64,000 nt of DNA from contig NZ_CP044532.1 of NCBI RefSeq assembly GCF_026427775.1, forward strand, positions 2,232,001 to 2,296,000, read 5' to 3'. The stretch is from Arthrobacter sp. CDRTa11. Lineage in GTDB: Bacteria > Actinomycetota > Actinomycetes > Actinomycetales > Micrococcaceae. Positions 1 to 8,448 of this stretch are shown here, in pieces; position 1 is the stretch's first letter; every line of letters begins with the position of its first letter. The translations under genes were made by a program, and so were the position numbers. The notes beneath the pieces were generated by a model. The model was not told the DNA's origin and did no database searches. It worked only from the letters and a program-made list of their open reading frames with translations.

Positions 1-1
1 G

Positions 2-724
2 AGCGTGCTCAGCCACGCTCGCGGCGGCAGGGTGAGGTGGCGGACCGGCCTGATCTTCGGCGCGGCGGGCATGGCCGGCGCATTCGTCGGCGGGCTGCTC
101 GGCGGACAGATCCCCGGCGAGGTCCTGCTCATCGCCTTTGCCATTATGATGGTGGGGACCTCCGTGGCCATGCTTCGCGGACGGAAAATAAAGAACGACG
201 ACGGAGGCGCGCCAGCCCAGCACGAGCTACCCCTTGCCAGGGTGCTGCTGGACGGGGCAGTCGTCGGGCTCATCACGGGCCTGGTCGGCGCAGGCGGAGG
301 ATTCCTCGTGGTCCCGGCCCTGGCACTCCTGGGCGGCCTGCCGATGTCCGTCGCCGTGGGCACCTCCCTGGTGGTCATCGCGATGAAGTCCTTCGCGGGG
401 CTCGCCGGATACCTCTCCACCGTCCAGCTGGACTGGGGCATCACCCTCGGCGTGACCGCCGCCGCCATTGTGGGCACCCTTGCCGGTGCCAAGCTGGCAG
501 GTCGCATCCCGGAAGCCGCATTGCGCAAAGCCTTCGGCTGGTTCGTCATGGCCATGGGAACCTTCGTCCTCATCCAGCAGGCCCCGGCCGACCTGCGCTG
601 GTTCATAGCCGCCGGAATCGCAGCTCTCACCGCAGCCACCGCCGGAATCTGCTGGTTCTTCATCAGTTCCTGCCCCCTGCGCAACCGCAGCGGCCGCCGC
701 AGCAGCGTCCCCTCACCTGCCTGA
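2..724 (+). CDS. TauE/SafE family sulfite/anion exporter, 5'-truncated by the window edge
   Basis: Multipass membrane protein of the TauE/SafE (DUF81) family, thought to export sulfite or other sulfur oxyanions. The reading frame is open to the window edge, and the first visible residues (SVLSHARGGRVRW) are the family's cytoplasmic loop after the first transmembrane helices, so the true start lies upstream. Alternating hydrophobic helices and the glycine-rich GLVGAGGGFLVVPAL segment, the second copy of the family's internal repeat, are visible. It is followed 28 bp downstream by a rhodanese, then a decayed rhodanese, a thioredoxin and a persulfide-dioxygenase-like protein, all on the same strand. 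This suggests a sulfane-sulfur detoxification operon in which the exporter disposes of sulfite made by the dioxygenase. Family call is firm; substrate is inferred from context. Confidence 0.85.
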   Translation, partial: SVLSHARGGRVRWRTGLIFGAAGMAGAFVGGLLGGQIPGEVLLIAFAIMMVGTSVAMLRGRKIKNDDGGAPAQHELPLARVLLDGAVVGLITGLVGAGGGFLVVPALALLGGLPMSVAVGTSLVVIAMKSFAGLAGYLSTVQLDWGITLGVTAAAIVGTLAGAKLAGRIPEAALRKAFGWFVMAMGTFVLIQQAPADLRWFIAAGIAALTAATAGICWFFISSCPLRNRSGRRSSVPSPA

Positions 725-751
725 CCCGCAACACTCATCAAGGAGAACACC

Positions 752-1093
752 ATGAGCCTCATCGGCTCCCTGAAGAAGGCCTTTAGCAAGCCCTACAAAA
801 CAGTCTCAGTCGCTGAGGCAAAGGACCTCCTGTCCTCGGGCGCCTCGCTGATCGACGTCCGCTCCGCGCAGGAATGGCGCTCCGGCCGGGCACCCCAGGC
901 AAAACACATCCCGCTGGACCGGCTGCAGACCAACACCGCTGGAATCAACAAAAACCGCCCCGTGATCGCGATGTGCCAGTCCGGTGTCCGCTCCGCTTCA
1001 GCGGCCCGGCTCCTCGCTACCCAGGGTTACGAGGCCTACACCCTGCGCGGCGGCATGAGCGCCTGGCGCCAGGCCGGCGAACCCGTCCGCTAA
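752..1093 (+). CDS. Single-domain rhodanese (sulfurtransferase)
   Basis: A 113-residue cytoplasmic single-domain rhodanese that would carry sulfane sulfur as a cysteine persulfide. The domain spans roughly residues 17-112. The LIDVRSAQEW segment marks the start of the fold, and the active-site loop is CQSGVRSA with catalytic Cys75. The ATG is preceded by AAGGAG at a good distance. There is no signal peptide. It sits between the TauE-type exporter and a broken rhodanese, in line with thioredoxin and the persulfide-dioxygenase-like gene, so it probably moves sulfur between thiols and the dioxygenase. The donor and acceptor cannot be read from sequence. Confidence 0.92.
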   Translation: MSLIGSLKKAFSKPYKTVSVAEAKDLLSSGASLIDVRSAQEWRSGRAPQAKHIPLDRLQTNTAGINKNRPVIAMCQSGVRSASAARLLATQGYEAYTLRGGMSAWRQAGEPVR

Positions 1094-1125
1094 CAACACC
1101 CCACACTATTTCGAGAGAGAAACCC

Positions 1126-1410
1126 GTGGCTGAAATCACCGTCACTGAAGCGAAGAGCGGCGCTCCACCGCCCGCATCCTCGATGTCCGCGAAGAATTCG
1201 AGATCGAAGAGGGCATGAGCCGCGGTGCCCTGCAATCCGCAGCGGCAACCGTAGTGCCGCCGTGGCCGACACCCTCAACGGCGCAGGCTATTCGGCGGAC
1301 ACAATGACCGGCGGCACGATCGCTTGGACCCGCGCCGGCCTCCCCCCCCACCTGAACCCGGCAGCCCCGCCACCAACCAAGACAAAAGCCCGAAAGGACC
1401 CAAAAGACAA
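1126..1410 (+). pseudogene. Frameshifted remnant of a second rhodanese gene
   Basis: Translated fragments of a rhodanese occur in three successive frames. A GTG start near 1126 gives VAEITVTEAKSG; the frame containing 1173 then gives RILDVREEFEIEEGM; the frame containing 1262 gives VADTLNGAGYSADTMTGG. Just before 1262 a CxxGxR-like loop survives as RSGNRSAAVADT, but its catalytic cysteine codon and the preceding 30 or so residues are gone. At least two frameshifts and internal deletions therefore separate it from a working gene. It lies between an intact rhodanese and thioredoxin, so it is probably a decayed tandem copy. A sequencing error would not explain the missing segments. Confidence 0.75.
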
Positions 1411-1772
1411 TGGAAACCATCGACATTACCCAACAGAGCTTCGGCCAGACCCTGGAGAACAACGAGATCGTCTTCGTGGATTTCTGGGCGGCCTGGTGCG
1501 GTCCCTGCCGTATGTTCGCCCCCACCTACGGAGCCGCCGCTGAGAGGCACCCGGATATCACCTTCGCCAAGGTCGACACCGAAGCAGAACAGGCCCTCGC
1601 CGCAGCCGCAAGCATCACCTCCATCCCGACCCTGATGGCCTTCAAGGACAAAACACTGGTGTTCTCCCAGCCCGGAGCCCTTAATGCCACCGGACTCGAG
1701 GAAGTCATCCAGGCCGTGAAAAACCTGGACATGGACAAGCTCCGCGCCGACGCCGCACAGCAACAGCCCTAA
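1410..1772 (+). CDS. trxA: Thioredoxin
   Basis: A 120-residue thioredoxin with the classical WCGPC redox motif (Cys30 and Cys33), the upstream FVDFWA strand, the cis-proline segment SIPTLM and a C-terminal extension of about ten residues. It is cytoplasmic, with no signal peptide or membrane helix. Placement between the rhodanese genes and the metallo-beta-lactamase/rhodanese protein suggests it reduces persulfides formed on those enzymes, rather than being the cell's main thioredoxin. The symbol describes the fold; other trx genes are probably present elsewhere in the genome. Confidence 0.92.
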   Translation: METIDITQQSFGQTLENNEIVFVDFWAAWCGPCRMFAPTYGAAAERHPDITFAKVDTEAEQALAAAASITSIPTLMAFKDKTLVFSQPGALNATGLEEVIQAVKNLDMDKLRADAAQQQP

Positions 1773-1858
1773 CACCCACAGCAAAAATCCGCCCCAGCAC
1801 TGCGGAGTGAAGAAAGACCAACTACCCTCCACGCCTCATCCAAAGGAGCTCACCCAAG

Positions 1859-3259
1859 ATGCTTATCGAGCGCATTTACGACGAAGACCTCGCCCAGGCC
1901 AGCTACCTGATCGGCTGCCAGGCCAACGGCACCGCCGTTGTTGTTGACAGCCGCCGCGACATCGCGGTCTACCAGGAACTGGCTGAGAAGAACGGCATGA
2001 AAATCGTGGCCGTCACCGAAACCCACATCCACGCCGACTACCTCTCCGGCACCCGCGAACTCGCAGCAACCACCGGCGCGAAGATCTACGTCTCCGGCGA
2101 GGGCGGACCGGACTGGCAGTACGAATTCGACGCCGAACGCCTCTATGACGGCGATAAGATCACCATCGGCAACATCAGCATCCAGGCCCTGCACACCCCG
2201 GGCCACACCCCCGAGCACCTGTCCTTCCTGGTCACCGACGGCGCCTTCAGCGACCGGCCCGGCTACCTGCTCTCGGGTGACTTCGTTTTCTCCGGCGACC
2301 TGGGCCGGCCGGACCTGCTGGACGAGGCAGCGGGCGGCACCGACACCCGCTTCGACGGCGCCAGGCAGCTCTTCGCCAGCCTCCGGGACAAGTTTCTCAT
2401 CCTTCCCGACTACGTCCAGGTCCACCCCGCCCACGGCGCAGGCAGCGCCTGCGGCAAGGCCCTCGGCGCCATCCCGTCCTCCACGGTTGGCTACGAGCGG
2501 CTCTACTCCTGGTGGGGCCCCTACCTCGCCGCCAACGACGAGCAGGGCTTCATCGACGAACTCCTCGACGGCCAGCCCGACGCCCACGCCTACTTCGGCC
2601 GAATGAAACGCGAAAACCGTGAAGGCCCTGCAGTCATGGGCAAGCGCACACCACTGCCCGAACTCGCAGCCGGCATAGTTGCTGCAGGCCTGGCGGCGGA
2701 CACCCTGACCTTCATCGACACCCGCCCCAACAGCGAGGTCCACGGAGGCAGCGTAACCCGATCCCTGAATGTACCGGCCGGCAAGTCAGTGGCCAGCTAC
2801 GGGGCCTGGGTAGTTAACCCGGAAACGGACAAGAACCCGCTGGTGCTGCTGGCCCAGGACCAGGAAGCCGCGCAGGACATATGGGACCACTTGGTGAGAG
2901 TGGGAATTGACAACGTCGCCGGCTACGTCACCAGCATCGAAGGGCTCCCCACCTTCACACCGAAGCTGATCCAGCCCAAGGAACTCGACAAATTCGATCC
3001 CGCCGCGGTGCTGGATGTCCGCAACAAAACCGAGCACACCGCCGGGCACATCCCGGGCTCGTACCAGCTCAGTGGCGGCCGCCTGATGTGGCACCTCGAC
3101 GAACTGCCCGCCGAAGGAGCTATTGTGACCTACTGCCAGTCCGGGGTACGGAACTCGGTTGCGGCCAGCGCCCTGCGCCGGGCGGGGTACGACGTGGTCG
3201 AACTCGACGGCAGCTACGCCGGCTGGAGCGCTTGGCGGAACTCCGTTCCCGCAGCCTAA
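1859..3259 (+). CDS. Metallo-beta-lactamase fold / rhodanese fusion, persulfide-dioxygenase-like
   Basis: A 466-residue protein with an N-terminal metallo-beta-lactamase domain (about 1-240) and two rhodanese-like domains (about 270-355 and 370-465). The metal site is visible as THIHADYLSG (55-64) and HTPGHTPEHLSF (from 112), typical of the ETHE1/persulfide dioxygenase and glyoxalase II branch. The last rhodanese domain keeps the active-site loop CQSGVRNS with Cys426; the middle one has no clear cysteine loop and is probably structural. A GGAG-type ribosome site (AAAGGAGC) precedes the ATG. Related enzymes oxidise glutathione or other low-molecular-weight persulfide to sulfite, which the upstream TauE-type protein could export. 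In actinobacteria the thiol partner may be mycothiol or bacillithiol rather than glutathione; that is inference. Confidence 0.9.
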   Translation: MLIERIYDEDLAQASYLIGCQANGTAVVVDSRRDIAVYQELAEKNGMKIVAVTETHIHADYLSGTRELAATTGAKIYVSGEGGPDWQYEFDAERLYDGDKITIGNISIQALHTPGHTPEHLSFLVTDGAFSDRPGYLLSGDFVFSGDLGRPDLLDEAAGGTDTRFDGARQLFASLRDKFLILPDYVQVHPAHGAGSACGKALGAIPSSTVGYERLYSWWGPYLAANDEQGFIDELLDGQPDAHAYFGRMKRENREGPAVMGKRTPLPELAAGIVAAGLAADTLTFIDTRPNSEVHGGSVTRSLNVPAGKSVASYGAWVVNPETDKNPLVLLAQDQEAAQDIWDHLVRVGIDNVAGYVTSIEGLPTFTPKLIQPKELDKFDPAAVLDVRNKTEHTAGHIPGSYQLSGGRLMWHLDELPAEGAIVTYCQSGVRNSVAASALRRAGYDVVELDGSYAGWSAWRNSVPAA

Positions 3260-3276
3260 CCAACCATGCCCTCAGA

Positions 3277-3308
3277 CCGCCCGGGCACGCCCCCTGCGGC
3301 TCGGGCGG
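3277..3308. terminator. GC-rich hairpin between convergent genes
   Basis: Arms CCGCCCG (3277-3283) and CGGGCGG (3302-3308) lie in the short gap between the convergent persulfide-dioxygenase-like gene and the CGNR regulator. It could act as a bidirectional terminator. There is no clear U-tract, so the call is tentative. Confidence 0.4.
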
Positions 3309-3344
3309 CCCTGCCTATCCCGGTTTGACCTACAGCGGCTTTGG

Positions 3345-3941
3345 TCATCCTGCCGAAGCCTTGTCGTGTTTGCGGGCGTAGGCGCGGTTTGCTCTTTGTC
3401 TGGCGCCGCATCGTTCGGAGCACCACTGCCGCCTTGAGTGGGTCCGAATCAAAAATCGATCGCAGGGCGTGGAAGCGCACTGGGCGATGCGATGCGCATC
3501 CGGGCCCGTCAACAAGGAAGCGGCGTCCTCGGTGATATTCGCCAGGGCGTGATCTACCAGTTGTGTTAGCGGATGGATCGGAATTCGGGAAAGCCCTTCG
3601 GCGGGGTCGTAACGCAGCGGCGCTGCGTTAGGCACCGCGGTCAGCGCATGATTGATGCCGTCCAGGGATAAGGAGTCCGGAGCGACGCCCTTGGTCTGCG
3701 AATCCAGGACGTCCCGGAGGTGCCCCCGCAGGTCGGTGAGTTGTAGCTGGCAGTATTCCAGCAGCCCGGTGCCTTCGGGCACGAGTTCCTGCGTTACCAG
3801 CCATGCGGTGGCTTTTTCCGGGCTGTCGAGTTCATCGACCCGTTGCCCGCCGGGAAGAGTGACGATGGTGTTGACCAGCGCCAGGCAGGGGTGTTCGCCA
3901 GTTCCTGGGGCGGGAGGTAGTGGGATCTTCATGCTTCTCAC
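3345..3941 (-). CDS. CGNR-type zinc-finger transcriptional regulator (ABATE domain)
   Basis: A 198-residue protein with the layout of the actinobacterial CGNR regulators: an N-terminal ABATE-like ligand-binding region (about 1-145) and a C-terminal treble-clef zinc finger. The finger shows CASTPCDRFLI, then RRQWCSERCGAR, with four cysteines in place. The family signature CGNR reads CGAR here, a conservative departure. An alternative start three codons downstream (MKI) is possible. It is divergent from a luciferase-like monooxygenase with an 85-bp gap that holds repeated CACGCTA/TAGYGTG half sites, so it probably controls itself and that neighbour. No ligand can be named. Confidence 0.85.
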   Translation of the reverse strand: MRSMKIPLPPAPGTGEHPCLALVNTIVTLPGGQRVDELDSPEKATAWLVTQELVPEGTGLLEYCQLQLTDLRGHLRDVLDSQTKGVAPDSLSLDGINHALTAVPNAAPLRYDPAEGLSRIPIHPLTQLVDHALANITEDAASLLTGPDAHRIAQCASTPCDRFLIRTHSRRQWCSERCGARQRANRAYARKHDKASAG

Positions 3942-3992
3942 GCTACCAGCTGGAGTTTGACGTGAGAATCCCGTAGTGTGGTTATCACGCTA
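3935..3992. promoter_or_regulatory. Inverted-repeat operator region between the CGNR regulator and the LLM oxidoreductase
   Basis: Two overlapping symmetric elements are visible. TTCTCACG (3935-3942) pairs with CGTGAGAA (3961-3968), and TAGTGTG (3974-3980) faces CACGCTA (3986-3992) across a 5-bp centre. A further CACGCTA copy lies at 3939-3945, over the regulator's start codon. Three related half sites in the gap between divergent genes are the usual layout of an autoregulated operator. Binding by the CGNR protein is inferred. Confidence 0.5.
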
Positions 3993-4026
3993 AAAGCAAC
4001 TTTTTTCCGTTATGTGAGGTACTTTT

Positions 4027-5109
4027 GTGACTAGTTCGCGCTCTTGCGGCACCGCCCCGTTCGTCTTGTCTGTACTGGACAATGCCTTTACCGGTGTCGG
4101 CAACTCTGTGCAGGAAACCTATGATGAGATCATCAAGCTGGCGCAGCTGGCCGACCGGCGCGGCTTCCAGCGTTTCTGGATGTCGGAGCACCATGCAATG
4201 CCCGGAGCTTCCATACCTTCCCCGCAGCTGATGGTGGCGCGGCTGACCGGCGAGACCGAGCGCATCAGGCTCGGGGCGGGCGGAATCATGCTGCCCAACC
4301 ACGTGCCCCTGGTCGTCGCCGAGCAAATCGGCATGCTCGACGCGCTGGCCCCTGGACGGATCGATCTAGGGTTGGGACGGGCTCCCGGCACCGACGGGGC
4401 AACCGCTTCAGCCCTGCGTCGTCACCACACCGCGAACGATGAATTTCCCGAGCAAGTCGCAGAACTGCTGGGCTTTCTGGGCAACGATTTTCCACAAGAT
4501 CACCCCTACCGCGACGTTCATGCGGTGCCCGGACCCTGGCAGTCAGAGCAGAACCGCATACCGCAACCCGAAACCAGCGCTGATGTCTGGATACTGGGGT
4601 CATCGATCTACTCCGCGCAGGTCGCCGCCCGGCTCGGCCGACCCTATGCCTTCGCCCTGCAGTTCGGCAGCGCCGACGTTCTCAACGCCATGCGGATTTA
4701 CCGCCAAAGATTCCGCCCATCGCGCTTCCTTGCCGAACCCTACAGTCTGGTCAGCGTCGGGGCGATCGCTGATGAAGATCCCGCAGAGGCCCGTCGTCAA
4801 TCAGCTTCCACCGCGATGGCAATGCTGAGGATGTTCCAACGCAAGTCCTTCGCACTGCTCCCGCCCGAGGAAGTGGAAGCCTACCAAGCCAACGGCCAGG
4901 AACAACAGGTTATTGAGGAATACACCGACCGGGCACTTCATGGAACCCCTGCCCAGGTTGCAGCCGGCTTGGAGGAGCTTCACCATCAAACAGGCGTCAA
5001 CGAGGTGATGCTGGTTGTCCAAGGCTATTCGCGCCGCGCTCAAGCACACACCCTTGAACTGATTGCAGACCACTACGGCATGCCGACTGGGAACTCTGAA
5101 CCATCCTGA
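4027..5109 (+). CDS. Luciferase-like (LLM class) flavin-dependent oxidoreductase
   Basis: A 360-residue bacterial-luciferase-fold protein beginning at GTG. It shows the family's N-terminal strand FVLSVLDN, the helix and strand GFQRFWMSEHHAMP, the flavin-side segment RIRLGAGGIMLPNH and APGRIDLGLGRAPG, features of the MsnO8 subgroup that includes many oxidoreductases of unknown substrate. It would use reduced FMN or F420 and act in the cytoplasm. It stands alone, divergent from the CGNR regulator, and does not carry the 30-bp operator found further right, so it is probably a separate unit. The cofactor cannot be decided from sequence alone. Confidence 0.85.
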   Translation: MTSSRSCGTAPFVLSVLDNAFTGVGNSVQETYDEIIKLAQLADRRGFQRFWMSEHHAMPGASIPSPQLMVARLTGETERIRLGAGGIMLPNHVPLVVAEQIGMLDALAPGRIDLGLGRAPGTDGATASALRRHHTANDEFPEQVAELLGFLGNDFPQDHPYRDVHAVPGPWQSEQNRIPQPETSADVWILGSSIYSAQVAARLGRPYAFALQFGSADVLNAMRIYRQRFRPSRFLAEPYSLVSVGAIADEDPAEARRQSASTAMAMLRMFQRKSFALLPPEEVEAYQANGQEQQVIEEYTDRALHGTPAQVAAGLEELHHQTGVNEVMLVVQGYSRRAQAHTLELIADHYGMPTGNSEPS

Positions 5110-5456
5110 GGTTTTATGAAATGTCAGGTCGTTAGGGCTTACGCCCGGCATGGCTTTGTTCGCGGGGAAGGTCATTCGCTTTTCACCTGCTGTCGTGTAG
5201 CCCAAGATTGACTGCGGTGGGGGTGCTCGTGGACCCCACCCGTTCGGCGCCATCTTGCCCTTCCGTTCCGGCAGGGCTGCTACAGGCGGCGGCGCAGAAC
5301 TCGGGCTCAGTCAACCAAAACGGTTCTTTTATCCTGTCGTTCCGGCACGCGGATGAAGGCCGAGCACCGCAAACGAGTTGTTGTTAGGCCCGAAAATCTG
5401 CAGTCAGCAACCGTGGCCCTCGCCCGCAATTCGGCATGGACTGGTAAATTGCAATT
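5110..5456. other. Intergenic stretch without a recognisable gene
   Basis: No open frame here shows a known domain or actinobacterial codon bias. The part just upstream of the TetR gene at 5457 has no Shine-Dalgarno sequence, which would fit a leaderless start for that gene. Confidence 0.4.
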
Positions 5457-6104
5457 GTGTCTCTTATATCTGACGGCCCCCTGACTCTACGCGAGCGGAA
5501 GAAGCGCCAGACCATGGAAAGCGTTTTGGCTGTCGCTCGTGAAATGCTCTCCGAAAAGGAGTACGACAGCATCACGACCAAGGAACTGGCCGCCAGGGCC
5601 GGCATCGGCGAGGCAACGCTCTTCCGGTACGTGGTCAACAAAAAGAACCTCTTCCTCCTCATCTACGAGGAGTTCTTCAACGACGTGCTGCAAGCCTGCC
5701 TGGACGAGGACGCCAAAGACACCACCGAACATGGCACGGCCCAGTACTACATCGACAGAATCACAGCAATGTACACATCCCTTGCCGGGCTCTACAAACG
5801 GGACCCCGACAGCGGCTACGTGTACGTGCGGGACTCCTTCAGCCCCGAAGACTTCGGCCAACGCGGCCTGGAACAGGGCGACCGCTGGCACGCCCTCGTC
5901 GAACGGGTCATCCGCAAAGGCCAGGACGCCGGCGTCCTCCGCCCGTCGCCGCCGCGCCTCATTGCCCAAAACGTCCACGCCATCTATGTCCACGAAGTGC
6001 TCGCCACACACGCCCGCCGCCGGGACCCTAAGACAATAGATGCCAGGCTCGCCAGCCGTTTGGAAGCCCTGCTTGAACCCCTGAACATAACTGCAGCGCA
6101 GTAG
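5457..6104 (+). CDS. TetR/AcrR family regulator, copy 1
   Basis: A 215-residue TetR-type repressor. The N-terminal helix-turn-helix is clear: SITTKELAARAGIGEATLFR followed by YVVNKKNLFLLI. The rest is a helical ligand-binding domain. The GTG start has no ribosome site upstream, so a leaderless message is possible. It is a close paralogue of the regulator at 29625-30260. The central part (about 5589-5930) is almost identical at the nucleotide level, while both ends differ clearly. Each copy is followed by a flavin reductase gene whose promoter carries the 30-bp tandem operator. It is therefore the leading candidate, with its twin, for the repressor of that regulon; this is inferred from position. 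Confidence 0.92.
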   Translation: MSLISDGPLTLRERKKRQTMESVLAVAREMLSEKEYDSITTKELAARAGIGEATLFRYVVNKKNLFLLIYEEFFNDVLQACLDEDAKDTTEHGTAQYYIDRITAMYTSLAGLYKRDPDSGYVYVRDSFSPEDFGQRGLEQGDRWHALVERVIRKGQDAGVLRPSPPRLIAQNVHAIYVHEVLATHARRRDPKTIDARLASRLEALLEPLNITAAQ

Positions 6105-6470
6105 GTAACCGTCTCTTCTGACTCATGTCTCATGACCTCGTGACAGATGATGTCTCAGGAGTGTGTGGACACTGTTCGTTTGGGCTTCGGCGTGGCGTCG
6201 GTCTTGCACGGGTAGTGCTTACGCTCGCGGCGGGCGCGGGCGGGCTCAGCCGCTGCGTCTGAGAGATTGCTATTGCCAACTTATGGGGTCTGGGATGGCT
6301 GATGATCTGCTCCCCAGGGGTTCCAAGCAGACGGCGGTTGTTTCAGTTAGTGCGGATAGCTCGGCCGATGTATTAGTTGCCCATCACGAGTGCGTCCTGA
6401 GACTCCACAAGCCCTCGCCTTGTACAAGGTCATCACACACTTGCAACGGCGAGACTTTTACTTACTGCCC
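6105..6470. other. Intergenic stretch upstream of flavin reductase 1
   Basis: About 365 bp without a convincing gene. An open frame from 6163 has an odd composition (HTCNGETFTYCPC) and no ribosome site, and I do not accept it. The promoter of the flavin reductase begins at the right-hand end. Confidence 0.5.
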
Positions 6471-6529
6471 TTGTGTCCCCTCTCACAAAGTGATCTAATG
6501 AAAGTGCACTCCGAAAGGATGACACTTTC
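6471..6529 (+). promoter_or_regulatory. Promoter and 30-bp tandem operator of flavin reductase 1
   Basis: Predicted -35 TTGTGT (6471-6476), 17-bp spacer and -10 TCTAAT (6494-6499). The operator occupies 6500-6529, directly after the -10 box: GAAAGTGCACTCC, then GAAA, then GGATGACACTTTC. The 13 + 4 + 13 layout recurs at six other promoters in this window. Its position over the transcription start suggests repression. Confidence 0.75.
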
Positions 6530-6557
6530 AAATTAGCTCCAAGACCGAAGGAAAGCT

Positions 6558-7061
6558 ATGACTACGCTCGCTATCACTGAATCATTGGACCTCAAAGAGG
6601 TTTTCTCAAAGTTTCCGACGGGGGTAGCTGCAATCAGCGCGATGGTACAAGGGGTTCCTAAGGGGCTTGTTGCCTCCTCGTTCACGGTAGGAGTCTCCAT
6701 GGACCCACCCCTGGTTTCCTTTTCGGCTCAACATACCTCCACTACGTGGCCTGTTCTCCGTAATGCCGAAAGGATCGGTGTCTCCATCTTGGGATCGGAG
6801 CAGCAGCAGACGTGTCTCAGGATGGCATCGCGCAGGCCTGACAAGTTCGATGACATCCTTTATCGCGTCAACGATCAGGGAGCCATCGTTGTCCCTGGCT
6901 GTTCCCTGTGGTTGGAGTGCTCCGTCTTTGCAGAACTTCCCGCCGGAGATCATTCGGTGGTACTCCTCAAAGTGGAATCCGCCCAAGCCTATTCTGACAA
7001 GAGTCCCATCATCCTCCACGAGTCCCTGTTCAAGTTTCTAGAAGCCCCGCAGGCAGTCTAA
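6558..7061 (+). CDS. Flavin reductase domain protein, copy 1 (two-component monooxygenase partner)
   Basis: A 167-residue short flavin reductase of the HpaC/FMN-binding split-barrel type. Visible features are FPTGVAAISA near the start, GLVASSFTVGVSMDPPLVSF for flavin binding, and RIGVSILGSEQQ. Such proteins supply reduced FMN or FAD to a separate monooxygenase. Here the candidate is the NtaA/SnaA-type enzyme at 26883, whose promoter carries the same operator. GAAGGAA precedes the ATG. The paralogue at 30445 has the same length and roughly 60 percent amino-acid identity by eye, so the duplication is not recent. Confidence 0.9.
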   Translation: MTTLAITESLDLKEVFSKFPTGVAAISAMVQGVPKGLVASSFTVGVSMDPPLVSFSAQHTSTTWPVLRNAERIGVSILGSEQQQTCLRMASRRPDKFDDILYRVNDQGAIVVPGCSLWLECSVFAELPAGDHSVVLLKVESAQAYSDKSPIILHESLFKFLEAPQAV

Positions 7062-7329
7062 GCCCGGCCTCTTCGATAATACTGACGTCGAACGTTGCCA
7101 TGCTGCACCGGGCAGCCCGCGAATCTCGCCCACTTACGGAGACGCTTCCGATCATCCGGTCGGGCTGCGTTTCACTGAAAGGGGCGGGAACGCCTTCCCT
7201 CCAGTTCTTGGATGATTAAGTCCTAGTGGATGCCAACAGCGCCCGGTTTACCGGTGGCACCATGTCCGCGTCCGAGGACTTACCTTGCGGTGACCTGGCG
7301 CATCCTCTGCCTGTAACGGGTTTTTGCTT

Positions 7330-8056
7330 ATATTGGTGACTAGTAATTTCCGCCACCTGCGCACCGGAAGCGCTGCCGCCCCGGCCACTGCCGCGGCGGC
7401 CCTTGACCTGCTGGGAGAGGTTTTGCCGGGTCTCGAGTATGGCCTGATTGGCCAGCGAGATCTAGTGGAAATGATCAACCGCGACCGCGGTGTGGGCCAG
7501 CCACATCCGCAACTCTTTGCGGAACGCCGCCGGGGGATCGATCGAGACGACCTGCACGGCCAGGCGCTATTGAAGGCGCAGGGCGAACATCCAGTCCCCT
7601 GACCTTGTGATCGCGGCCGTCGACCACGCCAAGGACCTACCCGGTGTTCCAAAATCCACGATGGTTGTCATCCACGGCTCGAACCGTATCCACGCCCAGG
7701 TTGACGTGTCCTAAATTAGCGAACAGACCGGAGCCAGTGTTCATCAATGCCGAGCATCAGCCGGACTGAGCTTGTCCACATCGGGCAGCTGCAGTTGGCA
7801 GGCCACGGTTGCGGCCCGGACCATTGACCACGAAGTACCGCAGATTGCAAAAGCTGAGGTAACCGGGGCGTGGGTGGCAGCCAGAAGGATGCTTGGGCGG
7901 TGAGCCGTCTACGGCTAGAGATTCGAGCTTCAAGCCCTGCTTGACCTGTACGGTTCCAACGGCGAGAGCCGTTCGAGGCTGACCGCCAGCTGCACACCGG
8001 ACGTCCTTCATCGCCGGAGCAACACCAGTTTCTCCATGATCAGCAAAGGATCTCAC
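7330..8056 (-). pseudogene. Decayed ISL3-family transposase
   Basis: Reading the minus strand across two or three frames reconstructs much of an ISL3-type DDE transposase. MLGIDEHWLRSVR lies near 7730-7760 (complement). EPWMTTIVDFGTPG and SGDWMFALRLQ, a stop, then RLAVQVVSIDPPAAFRKELR follow, and AVAVDHFH before LANQAILETRQNLSQQVKGRRG. These match the family's RMLGIDE, VVAIDPSAAFRKAL and VDAFHLVKLAN blocks as I remember them. Frameshifts, internal stops and the missing C-terminal third show it is dead. No terminal inverted repeats could be delimited. The remnant lies near the left end of the monooxygenase cluster. Confidence 0.75.
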
Positions 8057-8448
8057 TACTTGGTGAAGGCATGCTCATCATCAGTCCCTTCTGAAATACC
8101 CGCACTCATTCCTCTGGGCAGCGCTTGCTGTTGGTCCGGATCTGTCCGGGCCCTACACTTCCATACCGTTATTAGTATGAAAAAATGATTTCGTAGCCAC
8201 GCCGTTAGCGGCTATCCGTATCCCAGACCGTCCGGCACATCAGCCACCACCCCTCGCCGGACCAAGGTGTCGCCACCACGGATACTAACGCCGTCGCCTA
8301 TGCGGCACGCCCGCCACGCCTCTGCAATCCGAAGGTGATAGGCAGTGGGTTGTGGTGAATGACCTGATGCGGGGTCGTCCAGGTTGGAACGACCAAGGAA
8401 ATGACCCATGATGCCGTCCTAGGTATGGATGGGCGCTGCCGGTCGCAG
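8057..8448. other. Intergenic stretch between the ISL3 remnant and pdxS
   Basis: No accepted gene. A 65-codon open frame on the minus strand (8212-8409) has no recognisable domain and no ribosome site. The stretch may be more insertion-sequence debris. Confidence 0.4.

Noticed and set aside
6163..6498. 111-codon plus-strand open frame ahead of flavin reductase 1
   Set aside because: No ribosome site, odd composition, and it runs into the operator of the reductase.
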